Source: Sporisorium sorghi (lineage: Eukaryota > Basidiomycota > Ustilaginomycetes > Ustilaginales > Ustilaginaceae). Taken from it: a stretch of 56,026 nucleotides of DNA. The translations under genes were made by a program, and so were the position numbers. The number at the start of each line of letters is the position of its first letter. Position 1 is the first letter of the stretch. The stretch covers positions 1 to 56,026 of the forward strand of contig JALCCG010000143.1 in NCBI GenBank assembly GCA_023212695.1, in the 5' to 3' direction. The notes under the pieces are model-generated. The model saw nothing but the letters and a program-made list of their open reading frames with translations, was not told where the DNA came from and did no database searches. Positions 18,448 through 27,645 of this stretch are shown here, piece after piece.

Positions 18448-18464
18448 ATGACAAAGTTGTTACT
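18448..18464. promoter_or_regulatory. 17-mer shared upstream of both riboswitches (copy 2)
   Basis: Identical to 17372-17388. It stands about 89 nt upstream of its aptamer, compared with about 29 nt for copy 1. Confidence 0.5.
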
Positions 18465-18528
18465 AACATATTCGTTATTTTAGCAGAGTATTAACATTTT
18501 GGCAAACGAGGAAAGTGTATATTTAAAC

Positions 18529-18567
18529 AAAAAAACCTGTCCCAGTCATGCTGGAACGGGTTTTTTT
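18529..18567 (-). terminator. Terminator of the M1 peptidase operon
   Basis: AAAAAAACC and CCAG pair with CTGG and GGTTTTTTT; A and T runs on both sides let it work on either strand. The gap 18568-18713 holds nothing else I can support. Confidence 0.75.
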
Positions 18568-18713
18568 GTAATTTCGCGCTCTGAAATTTGTAATATGGAG
18601 GATAAATGAAATCCTATTTTCTGTAAAAATGGCAGGGATTAAGATCCATGTCGCTTCCGGTTACAGTTTATTCGCGAGCCTGTCGATCATACTATTGTAA
18701 CGAAATGTAACTT

Positions 18714-19541
18714 CTAGGAGTGCTGTGAGGATGATGATTTCCACAGATGATACTGGGAGGAAATTACCCAAATTTGGAAAAGTCCATTTAGAAAATAGGA
18801 GGCTTGCTGAATAATTAAACCGATCAGTCCTGCCCAGATGAGTGAGGCAGAGCTAAGGAGCAGAAGTATAACAACGGCGGCACCGCCCACGGTTATGGAC
18901 AGGAGGACTGCCGTGCCCAGATTGTTGAAGAGAGTTAGAATAGAGTTGATCATACCGGAATCACCGATACGGCCAAACTGCATATAGAGCAGGGATATCC
19001 GAATCAGATAGGCATACAGGAACCAGCCTGCCGCATAGGGCAGCGCGTGGAGCAGCAGAGCGGGCTCCTGGATGCCGTTGAGCAGGATCGGGAGAATTTT
19101 GGGCACAATCCAGTAGCCGGGAGCAAAGGTGAGGATCAACTCGATCAGATAGAATATCGTCACGGGTTTCCACAGCTTCTGCATCCCCGTGAAGAAGAAC
19201 AAGCCGCGTTCACCCTGGGCTTCCTGGTGGAGGTTATAGAAGATGCCTGCCCGTATGAGCGGGGTGAGCACCATCCGGATGAGCAGCAATCCAGCCAGAA
19301 GCCATCCGTAGGTATGGACCGTATTGCTTAACGTCAGGCTCATCTCTCCCTCGTAGAAGAACAATAGCCGGCTCAGTTCGTTAGGTGCAGAGTCTGGATA
19401 CCGCATCAGAAGGGGAACGACGGCTGATTTTACAAGTCGGTACAGGCAATATCCCCACAGCAAACGGTATAAGAAGAGCAGAATAGAGACGTATAATTGG
19501 TCTTTAACACTGGTCCACCCTTGACCTGCATAAGTTTTCAT
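18714..19541 (-). CDS. Multi-pass membrane protein of unknown function
   Basis: A 275-residue protein with about six membrane segments (near 15-40, 72-96, 128-150, 165-190, 212-235 and 238-260). I do not recognise a named family; the general layout is that of uncharacterised integral membrane proteins of Paenibacillus. The ATG at 19541 follows GGGGGGAG and lies 11 bp after the stop of the M1 peptidase gene, so the two form an operon. That context suggests a role linked to the exported peptidase, but this is inference. Confidence 0.8.
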   Translation of the reverse strand: MKTYAGQGWTSVKDQLYVSILLFLYRLLWGYCLYRLVKSAVVPLLMRYPDSAPNELSRLLFFYEGEMSLTLSNTVHTYGWLLAGLLLIRMVLTPLIRAGIFYNLHQEAQGERGLFFFTGMQKLWKPVTIFYLIELILTFAPGYWIVPKILPILLNGIQEPALLLHALPYAAGWFLYAYLIRISLLYMQFGRIGDSGMINSILTLFNNLGTAVLLSITVGGAAVVILLLLSSASLIWAGLIGLIIQQASYFLNGLFQIWVISSQYHLWKSSSSQHS

Positions 19542-19552
19542 GTGCTCCCCCC

Positions 19553-21544
19553 TCACCATGACAGGCTGCCGAACAGCGTCTCCACGAGTTTGGTAATGCT
19601 GAGATTCCAGCGTGTCACCACTTTCGGATCCATTCCTGCCTTCATATAATTATTGATGTGTTTGTTCTCAAGAACCATGGAGTATTTCGGGTCAACCATC
19701 GCCCAGGATAGCGGCGAGGTGTAGTCCAGAGTGTAAGTGACTTTACCGTCCTTGCCACTCCAGGTTCGCTCCACGGTCTTGCCGTCCTCGAACGCAAATA
19801 TGATCGGGACATCGGTTACATCTCCGTCTTTGCTTGTAATCTTGACCGTAGATTCATACTCTGGATTGTCCTGCGTCCCTTTATTTTTGGTTTTGATCAG
19901 ATCGATTGCGACGTCCGCCATTTGGTTTCCATATACATACTGGTCAAAATAAGACTGCCAGGAGGTTTTGCTTACTTGTTCAACAACCTTCTGGAAGTCG
20001 GACGTGGTGGGGTGCTTGAAACGGTATTTCTGGGCATAGGTGTTCAGAATCTTCTCCATCATCCGCGGACCGACCTGCCGTTCTATGCCTTGCAGTACAA
20101 GTTTCCCTCTCGTGTAAACGTTCAGTGCATAGTTTTCGTGGGAGCTGTATTTCCAGGAATCCATTTTCAGCGGTGCAGGTGAGGTAATCGACGCTCCTTG
20201 AGCTGCGGTGTTGGAGGTAATACCGTATTCCTTCTCCATCACTCTCTCTTCAGCATAGGTCGCAAAGGCCTCGTCCAGCCAGGCTTCCTCAAACTCGTTA
20301 TTCGCAATAATCCCGTAAAAATATTGATGGGCGATCTCATGGATGACGGTTCGTTCCAGCTCGTACCCCGGTGAATCATTTCTGGCACCGAAGGCAGTTA
20401 CCAGCGTCGGATACTCCATGCCGCCGGCACCGTTGCCCGATTCAGGCGGCACCACGATGGACAACGTGGAGTATGGATAGGATCCATACCATTTACCAAA
20501 CGAAGCAAGTGCGGATTTGGCAGCATCGAAGTATCGGTCCTTTAAGTCTTTATGCACAGGATCGAGATACAGCTTGATGCGGACACCCGGTACACCTGGC
20601 GCAGAGAAGGCTTCTTCTGCCGTGACAAAGTTCGGTGATGCTGACCAGGCAAAATCATGGACATCGTCCGCATAGAATTGATAAACCTTCTCGCCATTCG
20701 TCTTCTGTGCGGGCTTCGTCGGGAATCCGGTAGCGGCAACAATATAATTTTCGGGAACCCGGATTCGAACGCTGTAGATGCCGAAGTTGGAATAGAACTC
20801 GGAGTTGCCGTGATATTGATGGAGGTTCCATCCCTCATCCGTTCTTCCACGAAGACCTGCCGGCTCATAGACTGAAATTTTAGGGAACCATTGGCCAGCC
20901 ATAATAAAATTCTCGGTGGTGCCCATGCGCGCAAATATTTTGGGAAGCTCGACTTCAAACTCCATATGGATGGTGATGCTTTCCCCACTTTTTATGGGTT
21001 TTGGCAATCTTAGTTTGACAAGGCTGTGATCCTTGATATTGCCGTCATCCGGTTGAACGAATTGAAGGCGATGCGTCAAGGCCAGGCCTTCGGTTGTTTT
21101 CACGCTGGTAATGGTCATGGAGCCGTATCCGTCATCAGGCATAGGATCGGAACGCAATCTGCCGCCCGATTCCTTCATGAACGTTGTTTCGTTGGATGAA
21201 AATGCATTGGGATACAAATGAAAGTACAGCTCGTTTACGCTTTTTTTGCCTGGATGGGTCCAAGTGAGTGTCTGTTTGCCCTTAAGCTTGTTCTCTTCAG
21301 GCTCGTACCGAACATCCATGTGATATTCCACTAAACGGTCGCTCAGCGCCGGAGCGGGAACATCAGGCTGCACCTTAGGCGGCGAGAGAGGGGACTTCTC
21401 CACGGCGGAGACCGAGGGCTTGCCCGCATTTGGGGCAAGGGCGGACGCTGAGGACCCTGGATTCAGAAATATCGGCATCGATCCTGCAAGCAATCCAAGG
21501 GCGAGCAAGGATGATAGAAAGACTTTGGCACGTGGTGGGACCAT
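19553..21544 (-). CDS. Secreted or anchored M1 family metallopeptidase
   Basis: A 663-residue zinc aminopeptidase-like enzyme. An N-terminal hydrophobic segment (about 8-30) directs export; a Pro/Ser-rich linker follows. The beta-saddle N-terminal domain precedes the thermolysin-like catalytic domain, with HEIAH at 402-406 and the third zinc ligand E425 exactly 18 residues later. GGMEYP near 365 corresponds to the GxMEN exopeptidase motif with a changed ending, so substrate choice may differ from classic aminopeptidase N. The ATG at 21544 follows GGGAGG. A membrane protein gene follows in the same operon. Confidence 0.92.
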   Translation of the reverse strand: MVPPRAKVFLSSLLALGLLAGSMPIFLNPGSSASALAPNAGKPSVSAVEKSPLSPPKVQPDVPAPALSDRLVEYHMDVRYEPEENKLKGKQTLTWTHPGKKSVNELYFHLYPNAFSSNETTFMKESGGRLRSDPMPDDGYGSMTITSVKTTEGLALTHRLQFVQPDDGNIKDHSLVKLRLPKPIKSGESITIHMEFEVELPKIFARMGTTENFIMAGQWFPKISVYEPAGLRGRTDEGWNLHQYHGNSEFYSNFGIYSVRIRVPENYIVAATGFPTKPAQKTNGEKVYQFYADDVHDFAWSASPNFVTAEEAFSAPGVPGVRIKLYLDPVHKDLKDRYFDAAKSALASFGKWYGSYPYSTLSIVVPPESGNGAGGMEYPTLVTAFGARNDSPGYELERTVIHEIAHQYFYGIIANNEFEEAWLDEAFATYAEERVMEKEYGITSNTAAQGASITSPAPLKMDSWKYSSHENYALNVYTRGKLVLQGIERQVGPRMMEKILNTYAQKYRFKHPTTSDFQKVVEQVSKTSWQSYFDQYVYGNQMADVAIDLIKTKNKGTQDNPEYESTVKITSKDGDVTDVPIIFAFEDGKTVERTWSGKDGKVTYTLDYTSPLSWAMVDPKYSMVLENKHINNYMKAGMDPKVVTRWNLSITKLVETLFGSLSW

Positions 21545-21693
21545 ATCGAACAACCTCCCGTTGACAAGCATCTAGTGCATGTATATGTTTGCTTTTGGGG
21601 GATTATTAGTTAAAATAAAATTATTGGGACATGGTTATCAAATTTGGCAGCCGTCACGTAAGGATCGGCTCTGAATATAGGAGGTCGGCAGCA

Positions 21694-22215
21694 GTGGAGA
21701 ATGAAGATCAGAAGCAGGGTGCCAAGAAGCAGATCGCTTTGAATATTATTAATAGCAAGAGTAAGCATAAGGGGTTTGGATCAGGCTCCATCGATCTGAA
21801 TAGTTTGTCTCCTGTCATCATCGACAATGGTGAGGCTCGAGTGGATATTGGAGCGATGCATGCCAAGAGCAAGGTGGAGAAGGGAATTCGTTTCAGCATG
21901 AATCGCGATGACGTTCCCAATGGACGCCAGGTGTGGATCGTGTGGGTGGCTGTAGACCGTACTGTGGAAGGTCAGCATTATGCAGGCATGACTGCCTGCG
22001 AGATGTGGATAGACCATGAGGCCCGCCGAGGCTGGAAGATCCTCGCGGATCATGTCAATAAAATGGATGCGGCCATGAAACGCAAAATCAATCTGGATGG
22101 CCTGGGTGATGTAGAGAAGAAGGCGCTGCGTGAACTGTTGATCTCACGCAACGAAGAATGGTGGAATGCTTCACCGGACGAGTTCAAGGATGCTCTTCAG
22201 ACAACGGAATCATGA
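21694..22215 (+). CDS. ywhD: YwhD family protein
   Basis: A 173-residue cytosolic protein of unknown function. The central run SPVIIDNGEARVDIGAMHAKS and the later AGMTACEMWIDHEARRGWK agree with my memory of B. subtilis YwhD. In Bacillus it sits near pbpG, speE and speB, all of which are in this window too. The GTG start follows AGGAGG by nine bases; an upstream ATG is in frame but has no ribosome site. It is divergent from the M1 peptidase gene. Confidence 0.85.
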   Translation: MENEDQKQGAKKQIALNIINSKSKHKGFGSGSIDLNSLSPVIIDNGEARVDIGAMHAKSKVEKGIRFSMNRDDVPNGRQVWIVWVAVDRTVEGQHYAGMTACEMWIDHEARRGWKILADHVNKMDAAMKRKINLDGLGDVEKKALRELLISRNEEWWNASPDEFKDALQTTES

Positions 22216-22252
22216 AATCGGCAAGTTATATGATAAGCCTGACATAATAAAG

Positions 22253-22285
22253 AACCTGCAGGATTCATAACGAATCCTGCAGGTT
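22253..22285. terminator. Terminator between ywhD and the convergent stalk-domain gene
   Basis: AACCTGCAGGATTC and GAATCCTGCAGGTT form a perfect 14-bp stem; T-rich sequence follows on the + strand. Confidence 0.9.
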
Positions 22286-22296
22286 TTCTGTTTTTT

Positions 22297-23463
22297 TTAA
22301 AAAGGCAGTGTGTAGGTGTGCTTCGCGGTTTTCCCCAAGAAAGGGTTTTTGAAATCGAAACTCAGCTTACCATTGGCATATCCTTTATAAGTCAGCCCGT
22401 CACCGAAATAGCCGACTTCATTGGATGGATACTCTTCAATCATGTCCTTGCTATCGGCATCCAGAAGTTCAGGATAGATCAGCTTCGCTGTGCTGCCGGC
22501 AGGATGTACGACGTACAGTGTAGCTTGTTTATACGGACGGACGAGCAGGAAGTCTCCCTCAATGGCCTCGATTATAAATTGGTCATCCACGCCTGTAAGC
22601 TCAGCGAGATTGTAGGTCTTGACCGTTTTACCCGTTGGATGTACCAGCTCCAGCGTACTGCCATTCATCATTTCGATGTTGCCTTTGTAGCTGAGTTGGT
22701 CTCTGCTGTAATTGATCCCGGCAAAATTGGAGTGGCTGGTTTTGGAATCCTTGAGAATTTTGTTGTCTTGAATAAGCACACGGTATCTCTCTTGATGAAT
22801 ATGCGGCTCGCCGTAATCGTTCGTAATATCGGCAACGTAGGTGCTGCTGTTGATTCGATGTGCGCTTATGCTCAGAAGTTCCAGATTCTCAACCGGTAAA
22901 CGGCCGACTTGGACAGGCGTGGTTCCGGCTTTACCCATCAACAGTGTCCCATAATCGCGGTTGACCCAGAACAGGACATTGCCAACAGCAGTATAGGCAT
23001 AGCCTCCCTGTGAGCCAAAGGTCGTCGTTAGCCCGGATTTACTGTCATACTTGAGGGGAATGCTGAAACCCTTGGTAATGAGACTGGCTGGAACGTAGGT
23101 CACACCTTTTTTTACCACTGGTGCAGCTTCAAGCTTCAGAACGGTGCCCTTGGCATTGACTGCGCGTGACTGTCCAACTGTAATGCGAACAGATTGTTTC
23201 GGACTGTTGATATACAGCTCGTTTTTCCCTGGAATCGTAAGCTGCAGATGCAACTGTTCAGAAACTTCCTTCAGCGGTATAAACAATACGCCCTTATTTG
23301 TATATGGTTTATGCTTCACATCCAGAGCGCCCCAGGCTTTGCTCTGTGATGTTGAGGCTTCTGCTGCATGGGCAGGTACGGTTATGAGGGATGAAGACGT
23401 GAACATTAATGAAAGTGCTAAGGATGCGGTGCCTGCTAATTTGATGAATTGAACGGTTTTCAT
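22297..23463 (-). CDS. Secreted protein with copper amine oxidase N-terminal (stalk) domain
   Basis: A 388-residue exported protein. A signal peptide ends near AHA (about residue 33). Residues about 50-150 form a stalk-type domain of the copper amine oxidase N-terminal family, visible as the FIPLKEVSEQL and YVPASLITKGF half-repeats that typify surface proteins of Paenibacillus. The remaining 230 residues form a beta-rich region (possibly propeller-like) that I do not recognise. No catalytic motif is visible. The ATG follows AAGGAGGAA. Confidence 0.8.
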   Translation of the reverse strand: MKTVQFIKLAGTASLALSLMFTSSSLITVPAHAAEASTSQSKAWGALDVKHKPYTNKGVLFIPLKEVSEQLHLQLTIPGKNELYINSPKQSVRITVGQSRAVNAKGTVLKLEAAPVVKKGVTYVPASLITKGFSIPLKYDSKSGLTTTFGSQGGYAYTAVGNVLFWVNRDYGTLLMGKAGTTPVQVGRLPVENLELLSISAHRINSSTYVADITNDYGEPHIHQERYRVLIQDNKILKDSKTSHSNFAGINYSRDQLSYKGNIEMMNGSTLELVHPTGKTVKTYNLAELTGVDDQFIIEAIEGDFLLVRPYKQATLYVVHPAGSTAKLIYPELLDADSKDMIEEYPSNEVGYFGDGLTYKGYANGKLSFDFKNPFLGKTAKHTYTLPF

Positions 23464-23570
23464 GAAATTCCTCCTTGGTGGTTATCACTCCCATCTATTT
23501 AAACGTCTGGCTAATGGAAAATGTTTCTCTAAATCACGAGTTCATGTAAAAAATGAGAGATAGAAACAAC

Positions 23571-23609
23571 AAAAACCGGAGCTGCTCCACAAGGGGTACA
23601 GCTCCGGTA
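23571..23609 (-). terminator. cadCA operon terminator
   Basis: On the - strand ACCGGAGCTG pairs with CAGCTCCGGT and runs into TTTTTG. It begins four bases after the cadA stop. Confidence 0.9.
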
Positions 23610-23612
23610 TTA

Positions 23613-25859
23613 TTAATATCCTGACTTTAACTCCTTATCCTTGCCCAGCAGGATGGTGAGACCCAGCAAGGTAACGATAATGGTTGCTCCCATGTCCGAG
23701 ATAATCGCAATCCAAAGTGTCAGCCATCCCGGGATCGTGAGCAGCAGTGCGATGGCTTTCAGCGACAGGGAGAGCCCGATATTCCACTTAATAATCTGAT
23801 TAACCCGTCTAGCCGTTTTGATGGCCCCGGGCAGCTTCCCAAGGTGATCCTGCATCAGCACCACGTCGGCGGTTTCAATGGCACTGTCGGTTCCTTTGCC
23901 CATCGCGATGCCAAGATCGGCCGCCGCCAGCGCAGGGGCATCGTTAATGCCATCACCGACCATGCCGGTTTTTTTACGGGAAGAAAGCTCCCTGACCTTG
24001 GCAACCTTTTGTTCAGGCAGCAGGCTTGCGAATACACGGGTAACCCCGGACTGCTTCGCAATGGTTTGTGCGGACTGCTCATGGTCGCCTGTCAGCATGA
24101 CCGTATCGGTGATACCGGCCTCGTGAAGCTTGCGAACGACAGTCGCAGTCTCCGGCCTGATCTCATCGGCGAGTCCGAATTGACCTAATACGCGCTCCTC
24201 GCTTACGGCTGCAACGATGGTGTAGCCTTGGCTCTTCAATCGGCGGATGTCTTCCTCCACGGCGCGGATATGTTCTTGCTGTCCCTGAACATGTCTCAGC
24301 ACGTCCTCGCTGCCAACCCAGAATAAGTTGCCGCCGATTTCAGCCCGAATCCCTTCGCCCGGCAAAATTGTAATCTGCTGAGGTTCATTAAACATGCACT
24401 GCGGCTGCTTGATCTCCAGATGTTTCATGACGGCCTTGGCTAGCGGATGGAGAGAGGACTGCTCCAGTGCGCCGATAACACCATAGAATTTATTCTCATC
24501 GTATACCGTTTCCGCATAGACCGCCGGCTCACCCTTGGTCAGCGTTCCTGTCTTGTCAAAAGCGATGGCTTCCAGCCGGCCAAGCTGCTCAAGATGGACC
24601 CCGCCTTTGATCAGGATACCGTTGCGTGCTGCACGGGTCATACCGCTGACAAGTGCAATGGGTGAGGATAGCACGAGTGAACAAGGACACCCCACGATCA
24701 GAATGGACAGACCCTGGTAGATCCAGGTCATCCAGGGCTGATTCAGCAATAAGGGTGGAATCAGCGTCACGGCCAACGCAATCAACATGATGGCGGGCGT
24801 ATAATATTTAGCGAATTTATCAATAAAAAGCTCCGTTGGTGTCTTGCTGTCCTGCGCTTCCTGTACCAGATGCATGATCTTGGCAAGGGAAGAATCCTCG
24901 TAGGCCTTCGAAATCGCGATGTAAAGCACACCATCGGTGCTTACACTGCCACCGTAGACAGCATCGCCTTCCCGTTTCGTTACAGGCACGGATTCTCCCG
25001 TAATGGCAGCCTCGTTGACAGCGCCGGTTCCTTGGGATATGGCACCGTCGGAAGGAATTTTCTCGCCTGGTCTTACCCGGACCACATCACCGGGAGAGAG
25101 GCTTGTGATCGGTACCAGCTTGGCCTGACCGTCTTTCCACAGCTCGGCTTCCTTCGGTGCCGCGGCCAGCAGCGCCTCCATCGATTGCCGGGCCCGATTC
25201 ATGCCGTAGCCTTCCAGTAGCTCGTTGAGGCCGAACAGAATGGCAACCAGCGTGGCTTCCCGCCATTCCCCAATAATGACAGCACCAATGAGTGCAACGG
25301 TCATCAGGGTGTCCATATTGAATTTGAAGCGGGTCAGGTTGCGCAGCCCGCGCAAGAACGTTGTATATCCGCTCAGAATCATGGCACCTGCATACAATGC
25401 GATTACAACCGGCTCGGCAACGTTACCTTCCAATATAAAGGTCAGCAGATAAAAAACAGCCGAGATGGTTAGCAGCCACTTCATTTTTCCATCGCCGCCA
25501 TGACTTTGCTCATGAGCATGACCGTGGTCATGCCCATGTGACGGTTGATGCTGATGGGATGAAGGGTCATGAGTGTCCGCATCAGCATCCGAAGAGGCTG
25601 ACAGGGGGGCATGAACGATACGGGCGCCGTCACTTTTCAGAATGGTCTCTACCTGGTATAGATCCACATGGGGGGAGAGGATCAGCTTCCCGCTGTTGTA
25701 ACTCAGGCGGGCGTTGTCCCCGTGGTCCAGCTTCTGGATCTCTTCCTGCATCTCACGTGTGCAGTTGGGACAAGAGAGGCCTTGAACCCGATATTCAATA
25801 AGTGGGCTGTTACTTGCGCCAGGAGATGATTTGGAAAGCTGAGGATGGTTCGCGCTCAT
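23613..25859 (-). CDS. cadA: Zinc/cadmium/lead-exporting P1B-type ATPase
   Basis: A 748-residue metal pump of the inner membrane. An N-terminal heavy-metal-associated domain has LSCPNC; a His-rich linker (about 98-120) follows. The membrane metal site is C391-P-C393, the phosphorylation motif DKTGTLT is near 435, and GDGINDAPAL is the hinge motif. The last helices carry SDMGATIIV, the aspartate signature of the Zn/Cd/Pb class rather than the copper class. The ATG abuts the cadC stop (TAG then ATG), with GAAGGAG inside cadC, so translation is coupled. The His-rich linker is probably an extra metal-binding site. Confidence 0.93.
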   Translation of the reverse strand: MSANHPQLSKSSPGASNSPLIEYRVQGLSCPNCTREMQEEIQKLDHGDNARLSYNSGKLILSPHVDLYQVETILKSDGARIVHAPLSASSDADADTHDPSSHQHQPSHGHDHGHAHEQSHGGDGKMKWLLTISAVFYLLTFILEGNVAEPVVIALYAGAMILSGYTTFLRGLRNLTRFKFNMDTLMTVALIGAVIIGEWREATLVAILFGLNELLEGYGMNRARQSMEALLAAAPKEAELWKDGQAKLVPITSLSPGDVVRVRPGEKIPSDGAISQGTGAVNEAAITGESVPVTKREGDAVYGGSVSTDGVLYIAISKAYEDSSLAKIMHLVQEAQDSKTPTELFIDKFAKYYTPAIMLIALAVTLIPPLLLNQPWMTWIYQGLSILIVGCPCSLVLSSPIALVSGMTRAARNGILIKGGVHLEQLGRLEAIAFDKTGTLTKGEPAVYAETVYDENKFYGVIGALEQSSLHPLAKAVMKHLEIKQPQCMFNEPQQITILPGEGIRAEIGGNLFWVGSEDVLRHVQGQQEHIRAVEEDIRRLKSQGYTIVAAVSEERVLGQFGLADEIRPETATVVRKLHEAGITDTVMLTGDHEQSAQTIAKQSGVTRVFASLLPEQKVAKVRELSSRKKTGMVGDGINDAPALAAADLGIAMGKGTDSAIETADVVLMQDHLGKLPGAIKTARRVNQIIKWNIGLSLSLKAIALLLTIPGWLTLWIAIISDMGATIIVTLLGLTILLGKDKELKSGY

Positions 25860-26243
25860 CTACATCTTCTCCTTCTGATGCTCCAGCGTCATATGAAGCA
25901 ATGTCCGGATATGATCGTCTTTAAGGGAATAGTATACATTTTTCCCGGCTTTGCGGGACTTGGCGATATCTTTGTTCTTCAGCGTGCGCAGATGATGGGA
26001 GGCTGTTGCCGTAGAGCTTCCAAGCACCTCAGCCACATCGCAGACACATAGCTCCCCACCGCGATCCAGCATATAGGCCACTTTAACTCGTGTGGGGTCT
26101 GCCAAGGCCTTGAAGATCTCCGCCATGCCGCTCATGTCATCGTCAGAGATCGTGTCTTTTAACAAGGCAACCCTTTCAGTGGAAGGACATTCTATTTCGC
26201 ACAGCTCAAGAGAGACTTCTTCGTTCATGGTTCGGGCATTCAT
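25860..26243 (-). CDS. cadC: Metal-sensing ArsR/SmtB repressor, CadC type
   Basis: A 127-residue winged-helix repressor that leaves DNA when it binds Cd, Pb or Zn. The cysteines match CadC spacing: C15 and C19 in CEIECPS, and C66 and C68 in ELCVCDVAE. The recognition helix region reads SSTATASHHLRTL. The start is ATG 26243 after AAGGAGG. It is the first gene of the cadCA operon and probably represses it through the two operator-like repeats at 26296-26364. Confidence 0.92.
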   Translation of the reverse strand: MNARTMNEEVSLELCEIECPSTERVALLKDTISDDDMSGMAEIFKALADPTRVKVAYMLDRGGELCVCDVAEVLGSSTATASHHLRTLKNKDIAKSRKAGKNVYYSLKDDHIRTLLHMTLEHQKEKM

Positions 26244-26295
26244 AAAAAAACAACCTCCTTGAATGAGGAGCAATAAGTGCTCTTTACTTTATATA

Positions 26296-26312
26296 TTCAA
26301 ACGTTTATTTGA
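26296..26312. promoter_or_regulatory. Probable CadC operator 1
   Basis: TTCAAACGTTTATTTGA is an imperfect dyad (TCAAA/TTTGA) of the ArsR/SmtB type, about 53 bp upstream of the cadC start. The flanks TATTCAAACG and TTTGATTGTT are shared with operator 2. Confidence 0.6.
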
Positions 26313-26347
26313 TTGTTAATCATAATATACCCGATTTCCACACTATA

Positions 26348-26364
26348 TTCAAACGAATGTTTGA
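26348..26364. promoter_or_regulatory. Probable CadC operator 2
   Basis: TTCAAACGAATGTTTGA holds a perfect TCAAAC/GTTTGA dyad with a 4-bp spacer, matching the class I metalloregulator operator form. It is 52 bp from operator 1, about five helical turns. Confidence 0.6.
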
Positions 26365-26657
26365 TTGTTCACGAGTGCTTCACAGTCTAAGAATAAATCT
26401 GCAAGCTCTATAGTATGAACCAACTGCAGCAGTTAGGTGCATCGCCTCTTTTCAGAAAATCCTTCCATTTCATTACAGGCCAACTTATACTATTAGCAAA
26501 AAGATGTAAATTCACACAAGAAGTTAACCTGCGGCCCAGCGCTACATAAACTCATCACATCTTAAACGGGCCGGGCCATCGTTTCGACTCGAATGTGTAC
26601 ATAATCGAATACCTATCCTTCTATTTGCGGATGTGTATAAACAGGGGAGGCAGGAGT
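26365..26657. other. Gap upstream of the zinc-ribbon gene, no gene seen
   Basis: Nothing convincing was found beyond a short GC-rich palindrome-like patch near 26565-26580. Confidence 0.4.
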
Positions 26658-27539
26658 ATGACTTGTCCAATATGTCGATATGAAACGGGAGAGGGGAAGT
26701 ATTGCAAGAAGTGTGGTGCAAGGCTGATTATCGAGGAGTCACCCGTTTTTGCTGCCATGAAAGAGCAAGCGGCGGCATCGGAAGTATACAGCATCAATAG
26801 AACAAGCGTAAGCAGCAAAGGGGATAGGCCTCAGACGAACCAAGGAGAGCCCGCACTGCCGGTGTATACCCCGCCCGACATTCCATTTCAAACGGCAGGT
26901 CGGCAGCATGGGGAAGAAGCAGAAGAGGAACCGAATCCTTATTGGACCAGCTTGAAATTGTATGGACAGCTCTATGGGGAATACTTTCTCAAGGGGATCA
27001 AACATCCGTTCAGCGCGGCTGTCGCCACAGACAGCAGTCAGTTCTTAAACGCGATGGTAACCATGCTGCTGTATGTTCTGCTGCTTCCGCTCACGATATA
27101 TGCAACGCTTCACCATGAACTGCAGGGTTTGCCTGCGGGGGCCTTTGCCGAGCTTGTCGTTAAGCCTGTCATTTGGATCGCATTATTTATGTTCCTGTTG
27201 AATGTTTTTACTTACGCTGCGGTCAAGCTGTCGTTTAACCCGGCCGTGAAGCTCAAGGAAGTGATGGCCAGGTTCGGCACTTTGCTGACACTATTCCTTA
27301 TGCTCTATGTTGTCAGCCTACTGTTCCTGTTCCTGAATGGAGATATATCGAAAGTGATCATCCTTCTTTCCTTCATTAGCACCCTGATGACCGTACCGCT
27401 ATTGGTCATGACTAGCTATAAGAGAAGAATGGTTGGCGGTTTGGATCCACTGTACGCGATTCTACTGGTTTATGTCGCAGTGATGCTCGTGATCGTCATA
27501 CTGGGCAACTCCATGATCGGATATATCACGGGCTTTTAA
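26658..27539 (+). CDS. Zinc-ribbon membrane protein of unknown function
   Basis: A 293-residue protein. Residues 1-23 form a zinc ribbon with two CxxC knuckles (CPIC and CKKC). A charged, Pro/Glu-rich cytosolic stretch (about 30-125) follows, then about five membrane helices from 130 to the C-terminus. The arrangement resembles Yip1-like or DUF-type zinc-ribbon membrane proteins, but I cannot assign a function. The ATG at 26658 follows CAGGAG; a longer reading to 26595 lacks a ribosome site. Confidence 0.8.
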   Translation: MTCPICRYETGEGKYCKKCGARLIIEESPVFAAMKEQAAASEVYSINRTSVSSKGDRPQTNQGEPALPVYTPPDIPFQTAGRQHGEEAEEEPNPYWTSLKLYGQLYGEYFLKGIKHPFSAAVATDSSQFLNAMVTMLLYVLLLPLTIYATLHHELQGLPAGAFAELVVKPVIWIALFMFLLNVFTYAAVKLSFNPAVKLKEVMARFGTLLTLFLMLYVVSLLFLFLNGDISKVIILLSFISTLMTVPLLVMTSYKRRMVGGLDPLYAILLVYVAVMLVIVILGNSMIGYITGF

Positions 27540-27566
27540 CGGGTTGTATTTACATATGCAATAAAT

Positions 27567-27621
27567 GAAAAACAGCAGGCTTTTCTCTCGGGATTACCGG
27601 GATAGAGCCTGCTGTTTTTTT
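27567..27621. terminator. Bidirectional terminator between zinc-ribbon gene and pbpG
   Basis: AAAAACAGCAGGCT and AGCCTGCTGTTTTT pair; A and T runs lie on both sides, fitting the convergent genes. Confidence 0.88.
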
Positions 27622-27645
27622 TGGGGCATGGCGTTGTTTCTGGTG

